In this document: positions 34,262 through 44,648 of the stretch, one piece after another
Layout: each line of letters begins with the position of its first letter
How positions within the stretch are numbered: position 1 is the stretch's first letter
DNA from: Pyrococcus yayanosii CH1
GTDB lineage: Archaea > Methanobacteriota_B > Thermococci > Thermococcales > Thermococcaceae
Direction of reading: 5' to 3'
NCBI RefSeq assembly: GCF_000215995.1
Contig: NC_015680.1
Location: forward strand, 1,315,160-1,379,159
DNA length: 64,000 bases
Translations under genes and position numbers: made by a program
Notes under the pieces: generated by a model
Seen by the model: only the letters and a program-made list of their open reading frames with translations
What the model was told of the DNA's origin: nothing
Database searches by the model: none

Positions 34262-35113
34262 ATGGAGGAGGAAAAAGCTTTCCAGCTCATCAAGGCCGAA
34301 ATATTCAAACGTTTAGGTGCCAAGATGGACGCATATAAGGATTCCTACTTACGTAGAAGAATAAGGGCCAGAATGAGAAAGCTCGGCATAGCTAGCTACG
34401 TGGAATACTACCAGCTATTGAAGAAAAGCAAAGAGGAGTTTGAAGAATTGCTACTCACGATTGCCATAAACGTAACGGAGTTCTTCAGGGATCCCATAGT
34501 ATGGAAAACATTTCAAAAGAAAGTAATTCCCGAATTAGTGGATTTTAAAAGGAAGCATCATCAAAGCAGCATAAAGGTGTGGAGCGCCGCTTGCTCAACC
34601 GGTCAAGAACCTTATTCCATTGCAATGAGTTTTTACGAAGTCCTAGGCCCTAACCTTGATGGTTTCAGGGTTTCAATATTGGCTACGGACATAGATAGAG
34701 AAGCCCTGCATGTTGCCATGAGGGGAGAATATCCTGAGGACGCCGTCGAAAAGCAGGTTCCCAAGCACATGATTCCCAAGTACTTCGTCAAAGTCAATGA
34801 GAGATATAGAATCAAACCTGAGATTCGAAAACTCGTAAACTTCCGCTGGTTTAACCTCCTCAGCTCCAAATATCCAGTTGGTTTCGATGTGATATTTATT
34901 CGCAATGTGCTGATATACATGAACCGAGAAGCCCAGGAGGAGATATTTATGAAGCTCTATGAATCTCTCGAAGACCATGGCTACCTAATCTTGGGCAAAA
35001 CCGAAACGATACTGGGCAAGTCCGCTCATCTATTCAAACTTTATGACCTTGTCGCAAGGATATATAAAAAGAACCTGGAGGTGAAGGGGTATGGCAAGAA
35101 TATTGGTGGTTGA
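34262..35113 (+). CDS. cheR: CheR chemoreceptor glutamate methyltransferase
   Basis: 283 residues, full length. The N-terminal helical domain (DSYLRRRIRARMRKLG) precedes the SAM-binding domain with WSAACSTGQEPYSIAM and the product-side region VIFIRNVLIYMNREAQEEI. CheR transfers methyl groups from SAM to glutamates of the receptor coiled coil and, with CheB, sets adaptation. The ATG has GGGAGGT at proper distance. The 3' end overlaps cheY by 23 bases, so the two are coupled in translation. Confidence 0.95.
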   Translation: MEEEKAFQLIKAEIFKRLGAKMDAYKDSYLRRRIRARMRKLGIASYVEYYQLLKKSKEEFEELLLTIAINVTEFFRDPIVWKTFQKKVIPELVDFKRKHHQSSIKVWSAACSTGQEPYSIAMSFYEVLGPNLDGFRVSILATDIDREALHVAMRGEYPEDAVEKQVPKHMIPKYFVKVNERYRIKPEIRKLVNFRWFNLLSSKYPVGFDVIFIRNVLIYMNREAQEEIFMKLYESLEDHGYLILGKTETILGKSAHLFKLYDLVARIYKKNLEVKGYGKNIGG

Positions 35114-35453
35114 TGATGCAGCTTTTATGAGAATGCTCCTAAAGAAGATACTGACCCAGGCCGGCCACCAGGTGGTTGGAGAAGCCAGCAATGGAAAGGA
35201 AGCAGTTGAAAAATACAAACAACTTAAGCCAGACCTTGTGACGATGGACATAGTCATGCCAGAGATGGACGGCATAACGGCTGTCAAGGAGATCATGAAA
35301 ATAGACCCAAACGCCAAGATAATCATGATAACTGCAGTCGGACAAGAGGCCAAAGTTATGGAGGCTCTAAAAAGCGGCGCCAAAGGCTATATAGTCAAGC
35401 CTTTCCAGGCACCCAAAGTCATTGAGGAAGTCAACAGGGTTCTCTCCTCTTAA
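35091..35453 (+). CDS. cheY: CheY response regulator
   Basis: 120 residues, a single receiver domain. The acidic pair D8-D9, the phospho-acceptor D53 in [11 protein letters not shown], Thr in MITAVGQEA and Lys in YIVKPFQ are all present. CheA phosphorylates it; in archaea CheY-P acts on the archaellum through CheF rather than through FliM. GGAGGTG precedes its ATG inside the end of cheR. CheB follows after 28 bases. Confidence 0.96.
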   Translation: MARILVVDDAAFMRMLLKKILTQAGHQVVGEASNGKEAVEKYKQLKPDLVTMDIVMPEMDGITAVKEIMKIDPNAKIIMITAVGQEAKVMEALKSGAKGYIVKPFQAPKVIEEVNRVLSS

Positions 35454-35481
35454 ATTAAAATTTTATTCGGTGGTGGCCCTA

Positions 35482-36591
35482 ATGCCCCTAGGGCAGCGGA
35501 AAATTAGGGTCCTCGTGGTTGATGATTCAGCCTTCATGAGAAAAATCCTTCGAGATATAATAAACTCCGATCCTGAGCTGGAGGTCTGCTGCGAGGCCCG
35601 AGATGGCATAGAGGCTATAGAAATGGTTAGACAACACCGACCAGACGTCATAACACTTGACGTAGAAATGCCCAGAATGAACGGCCTCGATGCCTTGAGG
35701 GTCATCATGAACAAATATCCAACCCCCGTCATAATGATAAGCGCCCTAACACAGGAGGGAGCTGAGGCCACGATTAAGGCCCTTGAATATGGGGCCATAG
35801 ACTTCATTCCCAAGCCCTCCTCCTCAATCTCAATAAACATGAAAGAAATGAAAGATGAAATAATCGCCAAGATAAAGGAGGCCGCCCGCGTTCCAAGGAG
35901 GTTTCTTGAGCTAAAGCGAGTTAGGCTTCTTCGCGTCCAGAAGGCCAAGAGAATGAAACCCTCAGTTCCAGCTAGGGTCGCAGTAGCCATAGCGGCTTCA
36001 ACTGGTGGCCCCCAATCACTTCTCAAGATATTCCCCAAGTTCCCCGAGAATCTAAAGGCTGGTATCCTTCTCGTCCAGCACATGCCGCCCGGCTTCACCC
36101 GCTCCTTCGCCAAGAGGCTCGATAATGTCTCCAAAATAGATGTCAAGGAGGCCGAAGAGGGGGACGTTGTGGAGGAAGGAAAGGCCTATGTGGCCCCCGG
36201 CGATTACCACATGGAAGTGACCCTGAGGAATGGTAAGCCTGTTATAACTCTCAATAAGAAGCCTAAGATACACGGCGTCAGACCAGCGGCAGATCCTATG
36301 ATGATATCCGCGGCCAATGTTTTTGGTAGGAAGACCGTGGGGGTAGTGATGACGGGTATGGGGCGCGACGGAGCCCAGGGAATAGTTGCCATCAAGAAGA
36401 AAGGTGGGATAACGATAGCACAGGACAAAGAAACCTCTATAATCTTCGGGATGCCCAAGGCCGCGATAGAGACCGGTATGGTTGACTATATTGTTCCTCT
36501 AGATAAAATCCCAGAGACCGTGGTCACGGCAGTCGAGAAGGTGTGGCGAGGGGGTGGAGGCGGTGGAAGACCTTTCTCAATATCTCGATGA
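35482..36591 (+). CDS. cheB: CheB receptor methylesterase/deamidase
   Basis: 369 residues from the ATG at 35482, preceded by GGTGGTGG; an upstream in-frame start at 35422 lies within cheY and is unlikely. Receiver domain with D60 in [11 protein letters not shown], then the esterase domain with the catalytic Ser in IAASTGGPQ, His in [10 protein letters not shown] and Asp in [10 protein letters not shown]. It removes methyl groups from receptors when activated by CheA. The 3' end overlaps the start of cheA by 38 bases. Confidence 0.95.
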   Translation: MPLGQRKIRVLVVDDSAFMRKILRDIINSDPELEVCCEARDGIEAIEMVRQHRPDVITLDVEMPRMNGLDALRVIMNKYPTPVIMISALTQEGAEATIKALEYGAIDFIPKPSSSISINMKEMKDEIIAKIKEAARVPRRFLELKRVRLLRVQKAKRMKPSVPARVAVAIAASTGGPQSLLKIFPKFPENLKAGILLVQHMPPGFTRSFAKRLDNVSKIDVKEAEEGDVVEEGKAYVAPGDYHMEVTLRNGKPVITLNKKPKIHGVRPAADPMMISAANVFGRKTVGVVMTGMGRDGAQGIVAIKKKGGITIAQDKETSIIFGMPKAAIETGMVDYIVPLDKIPETVVTAVEKVWRGGGGGGRPFSISR

Positions 36592-38869
36592 ATTCCTTGC
36601 GGATGCGAGAGAGAGAATAGACAGCCTCAGCAACGCAATACTTACCTTGGAGAAGCTCGTGAAGGAGGGAGGTAGTGAAGAAGAGAAAATGGAGGTAATA
36701 AACCAGATATTCAGGGATGCCCACACCCTCAAGGGCACCGCGGCCACGATGGGCTTCATGAAGCTTAGCGAGACCGCCCATAAGATGGAGAACCTATTTG
36801 ACGCCATAAGAAACGGCCTCGTCGAGCCGACACCTGAGGTCGTTGACCTCGTCTTGGAGTTCCTCGACGCCATAGAGGCTATGGTGGATAACATAGAAGA
36901 GACTCAGAGCGAAGGAGACATTGACGTCTCAGAACTCTTCGCCAGGGCAGACGAGCTTATGGGCGAGGGCAAATCCAAGAAGGAGGAAAAACCAGCAGTC
37001 GAGGAAAAGAAAGAAGAGAAAGAGGAAACCAAGGAAAAAGCCACTGCTCCAGCTGTAGAAGGCGGAAAGACGTTTCACATAAAGGTCTACTTCGGCAAGG
37101 ACGCTCAGCTGAGGGGTGTAAGAGCATTTCTCATCCTTTCGGACCTTGAGGAAATAGGAGAAGTCGTGTGGACGAACCCGGATAGAAAAATCATAGAGGA
37201 TGGTAACGCAAACCAAGATGTTGTGGAGTTCAAGGTAGTCACGGAGGCCAGCAAGGAGGAAATTGAAAAGTTAGTTAGGCGGCATCCCGAGGTCGAAAAA
37301 GTTGAAATCATTGAGGAGCGCATCTCTGAAGAGGAAAAGCTCGAAGGGACCCTCCAAAGATATTACCGGATAAAAGTCCAATTCCAAAAGGATGCACCAC
37401 TTAAGGGACCTAGAGGTTTCCTTGTACTTCAGGATCTCAGAGAAATAGGTGAGATTGTCGAGACAAAGCCGAGCATTCAGGAAATAGAGGAGGGCAAACT
37501 CATAGATGACACTTATTTTGAGGTTGTCCTTAGAACTGACAAGGGTGAAGAGGAGATAAAAAGCGTCATAAGCAAGCACCCAGATATTGTGAACATACTT
37601 ATAACCCCAGAGGAAATTACTGAAAAGAAATCGAAAGAGAAAAAAGAAGAGAAGCTTAAAGCTCCAGAACCCCCGAAAAAGCCCTCCCCAATAGAGACTC
37701 CTAAGGTAAAGGTCTCCAGGATGATAAAGATAGATGTATCCCACCTCGATAAGCTGATGAACCTCGTAGGAGAGCTTGTAATAAACAAAGGCCGTCTCGA
37801 GCAAATAGCTGAGCGCCTTGGAGATAGGGAACTTATCGAGACGCTCTCAACTCTATCAAGGCTTCTCACAGAGCTCCAAGACGAAATTATGGAGATGCGC
37901 CTCACGCCTATCGCCGAGGTCTTCAACAAGTTCCCGAGAATGGTCCGCGAGCTCGCGAGGAAGATGGGTAAGGAAGTCGAGTTCGTTATGGAAGGTGGTG
38001 AGATAGAAGTTGATAGGACCATTCTGGAGAAGCTTGGAGACGCTCTCGTCCACCTCCTGAGGAACGCCATAGACCATGGAATAGAGCCACCTGAGGAGAG
38101 GGAGAGGCTCGGCAAGCCGAGAGCCGGAAGAGTTGAGTTGATAGCTAGAAGGGAGAGAAACCACGTCGAGATAATTGTGAGAGATGATGGTAGGGGTATA
38201 GATCCCGAGAAGGTTAAGAGGAAGGCCATAGAGAGGGGCCTAATAACCCCCGAGGAGGCCGCCAGCCTGAGCGATGAGGAGGCAATCAACTTAATATTCC
38301 TACCCGGCTTCAGCACGGCTGAGAAGATTACGGACGTTTCGGGAAGAGGCGTTGGAATGGACGTCGTTAAGGACGTCGTCAAGTCAATGAACGGTTCTAT
38401 ATCCGTGTACACTGAGGTAGGGAAGGGCACGACATTCATTCTCAAGCTCCCCATAAGCATGGCAATCATCCAGGCTCTTCTCATCAGGGTCGCCAACGAA
38501 ATCTACGCTATACCTATCAACAACATCCTTGAGACCATTGAGATCGACCCTAAGATACTGAAGACGATAGGCGGAAAGGAGGTCATAGTACTCAGGGGCG
38601 AGATAATACCTGTCATTATGCTCCATGAGCTCTTCGGCCTACCTATACCAAAGGCCAAGAGCTTCCCAGCCATAATAGTGGATTATGGAGCCCAGAAAGT
38701 TGCCATAGGCGTTGACGAATTGCTCCACAAGAGGGACATAGTCATCAAGAGCCTCGGCAAGTTCCTCTCCAACATCAGGGGATTCGCAGGAGCCACTATA
38801 CTTGGAGACGGAAGTGTCGTTCTGATAATTGACATTGGAGGCCTCCTTGGAGGTGGATACCATGGCTGA
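36554..38869 (+). CDS. cheA: CheA histidine kinase with two tandem P2-like domains
   Basis: 771 residues. Order: P1 with phospho-acceptor His57 in [13 protein letters not shown]; acidic linker; two similar domains (about residues 170-260, [19 protein letters not shown], and 275-355, [19 protein letters not shown]) that look like duplicated P2 CheY/CheB-binding modules; Lys/Pro-rich linker; P3 dimerisation ([20 protein letters not shown]); P4 ATPase with N box [16 protein letters not shown], and G boxes DDGRGID and [10 protein letters not shown]5 CheW-like end. GTG at 36554 or 36563 are possible starts. It drives phosphorylation of CheY and CheB. The stop overlaps cheC by 8 bases. Confidence 0.94.
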   Translation: MEAVEDLSQYLDEFLADARERIDSLSNAILTLEKLVKEGGSEEEKMEVINQIFRDAHTLKGTAATMGFMKLSETAHKMENLFDAIRNGLVEPTPEVVDLVLEFLDAIEAMVDNIEETQSEGDIDVSELFARADELMGEGKSKKEEKPAVEEKKEEKEETKEKATAPAVEGGKTFHIKVYFGKDAQLRGVRAFLILSDLEEIGEVVWTNPDRKIIEDGNANQDVVEFKVVTEASKEEIEKLVRRHPEVEKVEIIEERISEEEKLEGTLQRYYRIKVQFQKDAPLKGPRGFLVLQDLREIGEIVETKPSIQEIEEGKLIDDTYFEVVLRTDKGEEEIKSVISKHPDIVNILITPEEITEKKSKEKKEEKLKAPEPPKKPSPIETPKVKVSRMIKIDVSHLDKLMNLVGELVINKGRLEQIAERLGDRELIETLSTLSRLLTELQDEIMEMRLTPIAEVFNKFPRMVRELARKMGKEVEFVMEGGEIEVDRTILEKLGDALVHLLRNAIDHGIEPPEERERLGKPRAGRVELIARRERNHVEIIVRDDGRGIDPEKVKRKAIERGLITPEEAASLSDEEAINLIFLPGFSTAEKITDVSGRGVGMDVVKDVVKSMNGSISVYTEVGKGTTFILKLPISMAIIQALLIRVANEIYAIPINNILETIEIDPKILKTIGGKEVIVLRGEIIPVIMLHELFGLPIPKAKSFPAIIVDYGAQKVAIGVDELLHKRDIVIKSLGKFLSNIRGFAGATILGDGSVVLIIDIGGLLGGGYHG

Positions 38870-39491
38870 AAACTATGAAGACTACATCAAAAACCTAGAT
38901 GAGTTCGCAAAGAGTGCCCTCCTCGAGACCTTTAACATAGGAGCCTCCCATGCCGCCACCGCTTTGAGTCAGATGACGGGCAAGGAAGTCAATATCACCG
39001 TTCCAAATCTCAAGATAGTCGAGATAAAGCACGTACCAGAGGTCATTGGGGAAGATGTCAAGGTGACAGTTTACATCGAGCTGGGAAAAGACTTCAGCGG
39101 TCATGCTTTCTTCATAGCCGATTTTGATGATGTCCTCAGGATGTTCGATGTCCTTATGGGCAATCCACCAGGGACAACGCAAGAAATTGATGACATGGTA
39201 AAGTCATCCTTTATGGAGGTTGCAAACATTTTGATATCGGCCTTTGCCAATGCTCTGAGCGAGTTTCTGGGCATAACCATAGAACAGAGCCCCCCGAATA
39301 TTGCCATTGACTTCCTTCCCGCTATCCTCGATTTTGCCCTTGCTGATATTGGCCAATACTGCGACTATACGATAGTCCTTGAGACTGAAATAACGATAAG
39401 TGGCGTTGAGTTCGAGGAACATTTCATAATATTTCCAAAACCAGATGACATGAGGAAAATACTTGAAAAATTATTGGGGGGATTGGCATGA
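38862..39491 (+). CDS. cheC: CheC phosphatase, first copy
   Basis: 209 residues from the ATG at 38862 with GGAGGTGG upstream. Both CheC active sites are visible: LLETFNIGASHAATALSQ (Glu-x2-Asn) and SSFMEVANILISAFANALSE (same motif). CheC removes phosphate from CheY-P and pairs with CheD. It overlaps the cheA stop by 8 bases and the next cheC start in ATGA form. Having two cheC-type genes side by side is usual in this cluster type. Confidence 0.93.
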   Translation: MAENYEDYIKNLDEFAKSALLETFNIGASHAATALSQMTGKEVNITVPNLKIVEIKHVPEVIGEDVKVTVYIELGKDFSGHAFFIADFDDVLRMFDVLMGNPPGTTQEIDDMVKSSFMEVANILISAFANALSEFLGITIEQSPPNIAIDFLPAILDFALADIGQYCDYTIVLETEITISGVEFEEHFIIFPKPDDMRKILEKLLGGLA

Positions 39492-40099
39492 AGAAGTCAG
39501 AATGGTACAAAGACATATTCAAGGAAGCGTCCAATATAGCGGTCTCCCACGCTCTAACAGCTCTCTCTCAAATGATAGGTGGACCAATAGACATGGAAGC
39601 CCCTGAAGTCGAGATAGTACCGAGGGTCGAGTTCCTCAAGATGCTTGCCAAAAAAGGCGTCTCCAACAGCTTTACGGTGATGTTCGACATAACCGAGGGG
39701 CTCTCAGGCCTGACAATACTACAGTTCCCAAAGACCAGTGCCCTTAACCTCTCAGCGGTCCTCCTGGGCATGGAGCCAGGCTCAGTGCAGGAACTCGACG
39801 AAATGGCCAAATCGGCAATCATGGAGGTTGGCAACATCCTGATATCGGTTTACACGGACATCCTAGCTAATCTCATAGGCGAACAGGTATCCTTGAGCCC
39901 ACCAAAGCCAGCCGAGTCTCTCTATGATATAGAGAAGGAGCTCAGCAAGCCTAGTCTCAGAAATGTGGAAAGCGTCATAATATTCAAGTCAAGATTTCGC
40001 AAAGAGGATGTTGGTGTAGAAAGTTACTTCTACATCGTTCCAACGCCTGAATCCTTCACAAAGATAGTCAAACGCCTCGAGAGCCAGGTTACTGAGTGA
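39488..40099 (+). CDS. CheC-type phosphatase, second copy
   Basis: 203 residues. It has the two phosphatase motifs as in the first copy: FKEASNIAVSHALTALSQM and SAIMEVGNILISVYTDILAN. Between them is a loop differing from the first copy, so the two may have different partners or rates. The ATG overlaps the stop of the first cheC by four bases. CheD follows after 10 bases. Which of the two binds CheD cannot be decided here. Confidence 0.9.
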   Translation: MKKSEWYKDIFKEASNIAVSHALTALSQMIGGPIDMEAPEVEIVPRVEFLKMLAKKGVSNSFTVMFDITEGLSGLTILQFPKTSALNLSAVLLGMEPGSVQELDEMAKSAIMEVGNILISVYTDILANLIGEQVSLSPPKPAESLYDIEKELSKPSLRNVESVIIFKSRFRKEDVGVESYFYIVPTPESFTKIVKRLESQVTE

Positions 40100-40109
40100 G
40101 GCGAGCTAT

Positions 40110-40601
40110 ATGGCTAAGGAAATCAAGGTTGGCATTGGAGACTACGCCGTGGGAAAGCGAGAGGGGATAATTAGCACCTATGGATTAGGGAGCTGTGTGG
40201 GCATAACTTTGTATGATAGGGTTACGAAAGTTGGTGGATTGCTCCATGCACTCCTCCCAGAGGCCGCTAGATATGGGGGCAGGGGAAACCCAGCGAAGTA
40301 CGTTGACACGGGACTCCAGCTCCTACTTAGGGACGTGCTGAAACTTGGAGCATCCAAGAGTCGGCTTGAAGCGAAGCTTTTCGGGGGAGCTCACATGTTC
40401 GAGAACATCAAGAGTCGAGAACTACAAATAGGCATGAGGAACGTGGAGGTTGCAAAAAGGGAGCTAAAAAAACTGGGAATACGCCTGGTGGCAGAGGACA
40501 CGGGAGGAAAAGGTGGTAGAACAATATATCTTGATTTAGCTACTGGGAAGGTTAAAATGAGAAAGGTTTCAGGCGGACGAGTTACCGAAGTCGTGTATTA
40601 G
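40110..40601 (+). CDS. cheD: CheD receptor glutamine deamidase
   Basis: 163 residues, full length. The catalytic Cys and His are in [11 protein letters not shown] and [11 protein letters not shown], and a Thr-containing [15 protein letters not shown] closes the domain. CheD converts receptor glutamines to glutamates and, bound to CheC, raises its CheY-P phosphatase activity. It lies 10 bases after the second cheC gene and 11 bases before the receptor gene. Confidence 0.95.
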   Translation: MAKEIKVGIGDYAVGKREGIISTYGLGSCVGITLYDRVTKVGGLLHALLPEAARYGGRGNPAKYVDTGLQLLLRDVLKLGASKSRLEAKLFGGAHMFENIKSRELQIGMRNVEVAKRELKKLGIRLVAEDTGGKGGRTIYLDLATGKVKMRKVSGGRVTEVVY

Positions 40602-40612
40602 GGGGGAGGCCT

Positions 40613-42832
40613 ATGGAGTTCAGACGGAAGGTCGTGTTGATGATATTGCTGGCGGTCGTAATTTCAACGGCAACATTAGCAGGGACCACACTCTACTCTC
40701 TAAAAAAGATGCAGGGCCTTCTGCAGGAGCGCTTGGAAGCTCCAGCCATAGAGGTGGGGGGATATATGGCTATGAGCGCTGCGGAACTTGGGGCGAAAAT
40801 GCTCGACAACTACTTTAAGCATATAGCAAACTATGGAAAGACGGCCCTGGACGCCGTTCAAGAAGCCTATGAACGAGGCCTTGACTTGGACAAGGAAAAA
40901 ATGAAGGCGTTCCTTCTAGAGAGGTTCGCGAAAATCAAGGCACTGGACGAGAACGTGGCCTTCATATACTTCGGCGATGAGGAAGGCAATATGTTTATAT
41001 ATCCAGACGAGCCCTTGCCCGAGGGCTACGACCCGAGGGTTAGACCCTGGTACATAGCGGCGAAGGAGAAGAATGGGCCGGTGTATACCGAGCCTTATCA
41101 GGACGCTTCTACGGGCAAGTGGGTAATAACTTATTCAGAGCCTGTTTACGTGAACGGTGAGTTCAAGGGCGTCATTGGTATTGACGTGTTCGTTTCAACG
41201 CTCATACAGGATATCGAGCAAATTGAGCTTGGTAAGACCGGCTATCTTGTCGTGATAAACCAGGACGGTCTCGTTTTAATACACCCAAAGGAGGAGCTCG
41301 TGAATAAATTGAACATCTTCGAGGTTCCAGAGCTCAAGGACCTTGCGGCCGAGCTCAAGAAAGACAAGGACAAGGGTTATGTAGTCTACACGTTCGAGGG
41401 AGCAAAGGAAATTGGAGGATACAAAAGAATGGAAACGACTGGCTGGATAGTCCTAGCTATCGTGCCAGTAGATGATGTTGCCGAACCTCTCGTCACTGCA
41501 AAAGAAGCCGTTAGGAGCGAGACTGCCAAGATGGTGTATCAGGGCCTCCTTATATCAGTTATAGTCGCCGGTGCCGTTATGGTCGTGATGTACAGGCTGA
41601 CGAACTCACTCCTCGCCCCGCTTGAGAATCTCAAGAAGGCTGCACAGGCCCTTGCTGAAGGCAGGCTAAGGGAGGTCACCGAATACGTTAGGAGGATAAG
41701 GTACCTTGAAAACGACGAGATTGGAGCCCTTATAAAGGCTTTCGAGGCCGTGTCTAAGGACGTTGTCGGTACCTTGAATGCCATAAGCCAGAAGCTCGAA
41801 CGCCTTGCCCAAGGGGACCTCACCAACGGCCTAAACGTCGAGGCAAAGGGAGAGCTTAAGGATATAATAGATGACCTAAAGTCGGTAACCCGGAAGCTCA
41901 AGGAGACCATAGGGTCTCTTATTGATATGACGAACGAACTCGACAAGAAAGCCACAGTTCTCGCCCAGATATCCAAGGACGTCACGGAGGCTATCAACCA
42001 GGTGAACGAGGCAATCCAGCAAGTCAGCACCGAGGCCCAGAGGCAGCAGGAAACCATCAACGAGATAACCGAGGGCATGAGGATGGTGGCCCAGGTCAGC
42101 GAGGAGAGTGTCCGTGCCATGGACGAGTTCGAGGGGGCTGTCAATGAAGTTGTTAGCATAGCCAACGAAGGCAGCCAGAAGGGTGATGAGGCCCTCAAGA
42201 GGATAGCCGATATTCAGAATATGATGGCCAGGATTGAGGAAACCGTTAGCAAGGTCGCCGAGATGAGCAGGAACATAGAGGAAATTACAAACGTAATCAC
42301 AAACATAGCCGAGCAGACAAATCTTTTGGCATTAAACGCCGCCATAGAGGCCGCCAGAGCTGGTGAGGCCGGCAGGGGCTTCGCGGTGGTTGCGCAGGAG
42401 ATTAGGAAGCTCGCCGAGGAGAGCAAACAAGCTGCAGACAACATAAAGAGCATCATAGACAAGATAACAGATGAGATCAGACAGGCCGTTAATGCCACGA
42501 AAACCGGCGTTAGCGTCATTGGAGAGTCTTCAGAGACACTCAGGGACACAATCAGCTATCTTGGCAATATAGCAGAGCTCCTTCAGGAGACAAGCATGAG
42601 GATGGGTGAAGTTAAGTCCCAGATAGTCAAGACGCAAGAGGAAGTCGAGAACGCTCTTAAGGCCCTTGAGAATCTGGCCGCCTCCGCGGAGCAGACGACG
42701 GCGAGTGCCGAAGAGGTCAGCTCGGCCATGGAGGAGCAGACCGCCGCCATAGAAGAGCTCCAGAGGGCTACCAACGACCTCAAGAGCTTGGTGGAGAATC
42801 TCCGGAATATCATTAGCAGGTTCCGTGTGTGA
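40613..42832 (+). CDS. Methyl-accepting chemotaxis protein with dCache sensor
   Basis: 739 residues. A first membrane helix ([18 protein letters not shown]) leads to an extracytoplasmic double Cache domain (about 40-300) with [20 protein letters not shown] and [20 protein letters not shown], the pattern that binds amino acids, amines or similar small molecules. The second helix ([17 protein letters not shown]) is followed by HAMP and the coiled-coil signalling domain with [20 protein letters not shown]. No C-terminal CheR-tether peptide is seen. The ligand is unknown. GGGGAGG precedes the ATG. Confidence 0.93.
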   Translation: MEFRRKVVLMILLAVVISTATLAGTTLYSLKKMQGLLQERLEAPAIEVGGYMAMSAAELGAKMLDNYFKHIANYGKTALDAVQEAYERGLDLDKEKMKAFLLERFAKIKALDENVAFIYFGDEEGNMFIYPDEPLPEGYDPRVRPWYIAAKEKNGPVYTEPYQDASTGKWVITYSEPVYVNGEFKGVIGIDVFVSTLIQDIEQIELGKTGYLVVINQDGLVLIHPKEELVNKLNIFEVPELKDLAAELKKDKDKGYVVYTFEGAKEIGGYKRMETTGWIVLAIVPVDDVAEPLVTAKEAVRSETAKMVYQGLLISVIVAGAVMVVMYRLTNSLLAPLENLKKAAQALAEGRLREVTEYVRRIRYLENDEIGALIKAFEAVSKDVVGTLNAISQKLERLAQGDLTNGLNVEAKGELKDIIDDLKSVTRKLKETIGSLIDMTNELDKKATVLAQISKDVTEAINQVNEAIQQVSTEAQRQQETINEITEGMRMVAQVSEESVRAMDEFEGAVNEVVSIANEGSQKGDEALKRIADIQNMMARIEETVSKVAEMSRNIEEITNVITNIAEQTNLLALNAAIEAARAGEAGRGFAVVAQEIRKLAEESKQAADNIKSIIDKITDEIRQAVNATKTGVSVIGESSETLRDTISYLGNIAELLQETSMRMGEVKSQIVKTQEEVENALKALENLAASAEQTTASAEEVSSAMEEQTAAIEELQRATNDLKSLVENLRNIISRFRV

Positions 42833-42864
42833 CCCCTTAACTTCTTTTTACGGAGGTGAGAAGA

Positions 42865-43599
42865 ATGGACATAATTACAATGCTGGTGGTCGTGGTTGCG
42901 GTAATAGCTGGGGCAATTATTTCAGCGTGGATAGCATCAAACGCTATGGGAAGGTACGTAAGGGAGCTAGAAACCTTCATGGCGACGAAGGCACCGGAAC
43001 CTCAGCCCATTAAGAGGAGAGAGGAGCCTAAAGGCTCCACAAAAGGAGAGATAAACCAGAAAAAGGAGCTCGGAGGAATCAATGAGGAGGAAATCATAAA
43101 GAAGCTCAGGCAGGTAATCGATGAGAAGGTACAGAACGTCCTCGACGAGGCCAAGAGGAAGAAAGAGAGGCTACTAATGCTCCTCGATGTAGCCAGAGGG
43201 TATGCTTTAGGGTTTATAACGGAGGAAGAGTACAATGCCTTCCTCATGAAGATACTTGGAGAGCTCGATGAATTTAAGAGGCTATGGCTCGCCCGCTTCC
43301 CCTCCCAGAGTGATAAGGAGAAGCTCAACCAGGCCATAGCTTACGTTGCAAGGACAAAGCTGCCCATAGAGCTCAGGAGCAAGGATAAGGAACCTATTAG
43401 ACTCTCCCCCGATGAGGCTCTCATAAGGATGACGTCCAGCATAAACAGCGCTCTTTCGATACTCGATGAGCTTATAAAGAGTAGGGGTGAGAACCCAGCC
43501 GTAACGCCTCTTGAGATTAAACTCAGTCAAGAAGTTGAGAAGCTCAGGAAGAAAGTCGAGAACCTTGAAAAGAGAATTCAAGAACTTGAAGCCCTCTAA
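42865..43599 (+). CDS. Membrane-anchored coiled-coil protein in the che operon
   Basis: About 244 residues from the ATG at 42865, preceded by GAGGTGA. One N-terminal membrane helix (ITMLVVVVAVIAGAIISAWIA), a charged linker, then helical domains: KLRQVIDEKVQNVLDEAKR, a middle section of alpha-helices, and a C-terminal coiled coil (LSQEVEKLRKKVENLEKRIQ). No enzyme or sensor domain is recognised. It lies between the receptor and cheF and is likely cotranscribed with them. It has the same architecture as the protein at 31140-32219, though I see no clear sequence similarity. Role inferred as array or receptor accessory. Confidence 0.65.
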   Translation: MDIITMLVVVVAVIAGAIISAWIASNAMGRYVRELETFMATKAPEPQPIKRREEPKGSTKGEINQKKELGGINEEEIIKKLRQVIDEKVQNVLDEAKRKKERLLMLLDVARGYALGFITEEEYNAFLMKILGELDEFKRLWLARFPSQSDKEKLNQAIAYVARTKLPIELRSKDKEPIRLSPDEALIRMTSSINSALSILDELIKSRGENPAVTPLEIKLSQEVEKLRKKVENLEKRIQELEAL

Positions 43600-43622
43600 A
43601 GGGTTTTCAAGGGGGAACAGCG

Positions 43623-44648
43623 ATGCCTATAGCAGAGGTCAGGGTGAAAGCCGCGATACAGACCTCGTGGAGGACCCTGAGTAAGGCCAGCTGGAGGGAT
43701 GCGATAGCTCAACTTGAAAGCGATAGGCTCGTTCTAAAATATATTAAGATGGGTGAGGTCGTTGGAGAGGATACCTTTCCCTTCTCAGCGCTTACAGACA
43801 TAGCCGTTCAAATCCCCGATGACATGAAGCTTAACCCAGAGAAAGACCACTTTGGTATGAAATTTTATTTCCCGACCCGTGGTGAAGTTTTGCTAATCTT
43901 AACGATAGAGGAAAATCTACTTATTTACGACGAAAAGAAGTTCAAGGAATTCACCCATAAGGTTTTTGAGACCCTCATAAATGGAAAGCCCGCAATGGTT
44001 CAGGTGGCGAGAATAGTGGGTGGTGCTATAAATATGGAGTCCACGTGGCAGCAGGGATGGTTGAGGGTTGTGACCGTCAAATCCGCCCGCACCCAGCGCA
44101 AGGAAAGGAGCATAATTGTAATCACAGAAGAAAAAAAGCCCGTGTCAATATTCTCAGACATAGAGGACATAGAGATAGAGGAGGTTGAAATGAACGGCAA
44201 GAAAGTTAGGGCATGGAAGATAAGACACTTCTACATCGATCAGAGCGTAACGTCTTACCTCTACATTCCTGACAAGCAGACACAACTCTTCGTGCTAAGG
44301 TACCTGCTAACCTATGTGCCAAACTACCTGGAGTTCATTATGAAAATTTCCGATGAGTTTCCAACACTAAAGGCTGAATTCCAGGAAGTTATAGAGAGGG
44401 AGCTAAAGGAGCTTGAAGCCCTCGACGATACAGAGAAGCAGATACTTGTGGCCCTGTACTCTGGCATTAATCCTCTCGAACTGCACCAGTTCTTGGGCGT
44501 CAGCGAGAAGGAGATAGAAGAGATCTATGACCGCATGATAGACAAAGGGTTGCTAAAAATCATCATGATAAGGAAGGTCGTCGACCTGACGTCCGAAGGC
44601 AGAAAGATAGTTAACAAGCTTCTAAAGTACGGCCTTGTATCAATGTGA
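43623..44648 (+). CDS. cheF: CheF archaeal chemotaxis protein (DUF439)
   Basis: 341 residues. The N-terminal two thirds match the DUF439/CheF pattern (KAAIQTSWRTLSKASWRDAI, LILTIEENLLIYDEKKFKEF, GGAINMESTWQQGWLRVVTV). The C-terminal about 90 residues form a winged-helix-like unit (EKQILVALYSGINPLELHQF, VDLTSEGRKIVNKLLKYG). CheF links CheY-P to the archaellum switch in archaea, so this gene shows the cluster controls archaellum rotation, though archaellum genes themselves are not in this window. It ends by overlapping the convergent glycerate kinase gene by 9 bases. Confidence 0.9.
   Translation: MPIAEVRVKAAIQTSWRTLSKASWRDAIAQLESDRLVLKYIKMGEVVGEDTFPFSALTDIAVQIPDDMKLNPEKDHFGMKFYFPTRGEVLLILTIEENLLIYDEKKFKEFTHKVFETLINGKPAMVQVARIVGGAINMESTWQQGWLRVVTVKSARTQRKERSIIVITEEKKPVSIFSDIEDIEIEEVEMNGKKVRAWKIRHFYIDQSVTSYLYIPDKQTQLFVLRYLLTYVPNYLEFIMKISDEFPTLKAEFQEVIERELKELEALDDTEKQILVALYSGINPLELHQFLGVSEKEIEEIYDRMIDKGLLKIIMIRKVVDLTSEGRKIVNKLLKYGLVSM

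Noticed and set aside
37513-38496. 327-codon frame on the minus strand inside cheA
   Set aside because: Ser/Thr/Leu-rich translation without domain pattern, fully antisense to well-conserved CheA P3-P4; a by-product of codon bias.
41539-42198. 219-codon antisense frame in the dCache receptor gene
   Set aside because: Composition is Ser/Thr/Ala-rich and mirrors the coiled-coil codons of the receptor; no ribosome binding site.
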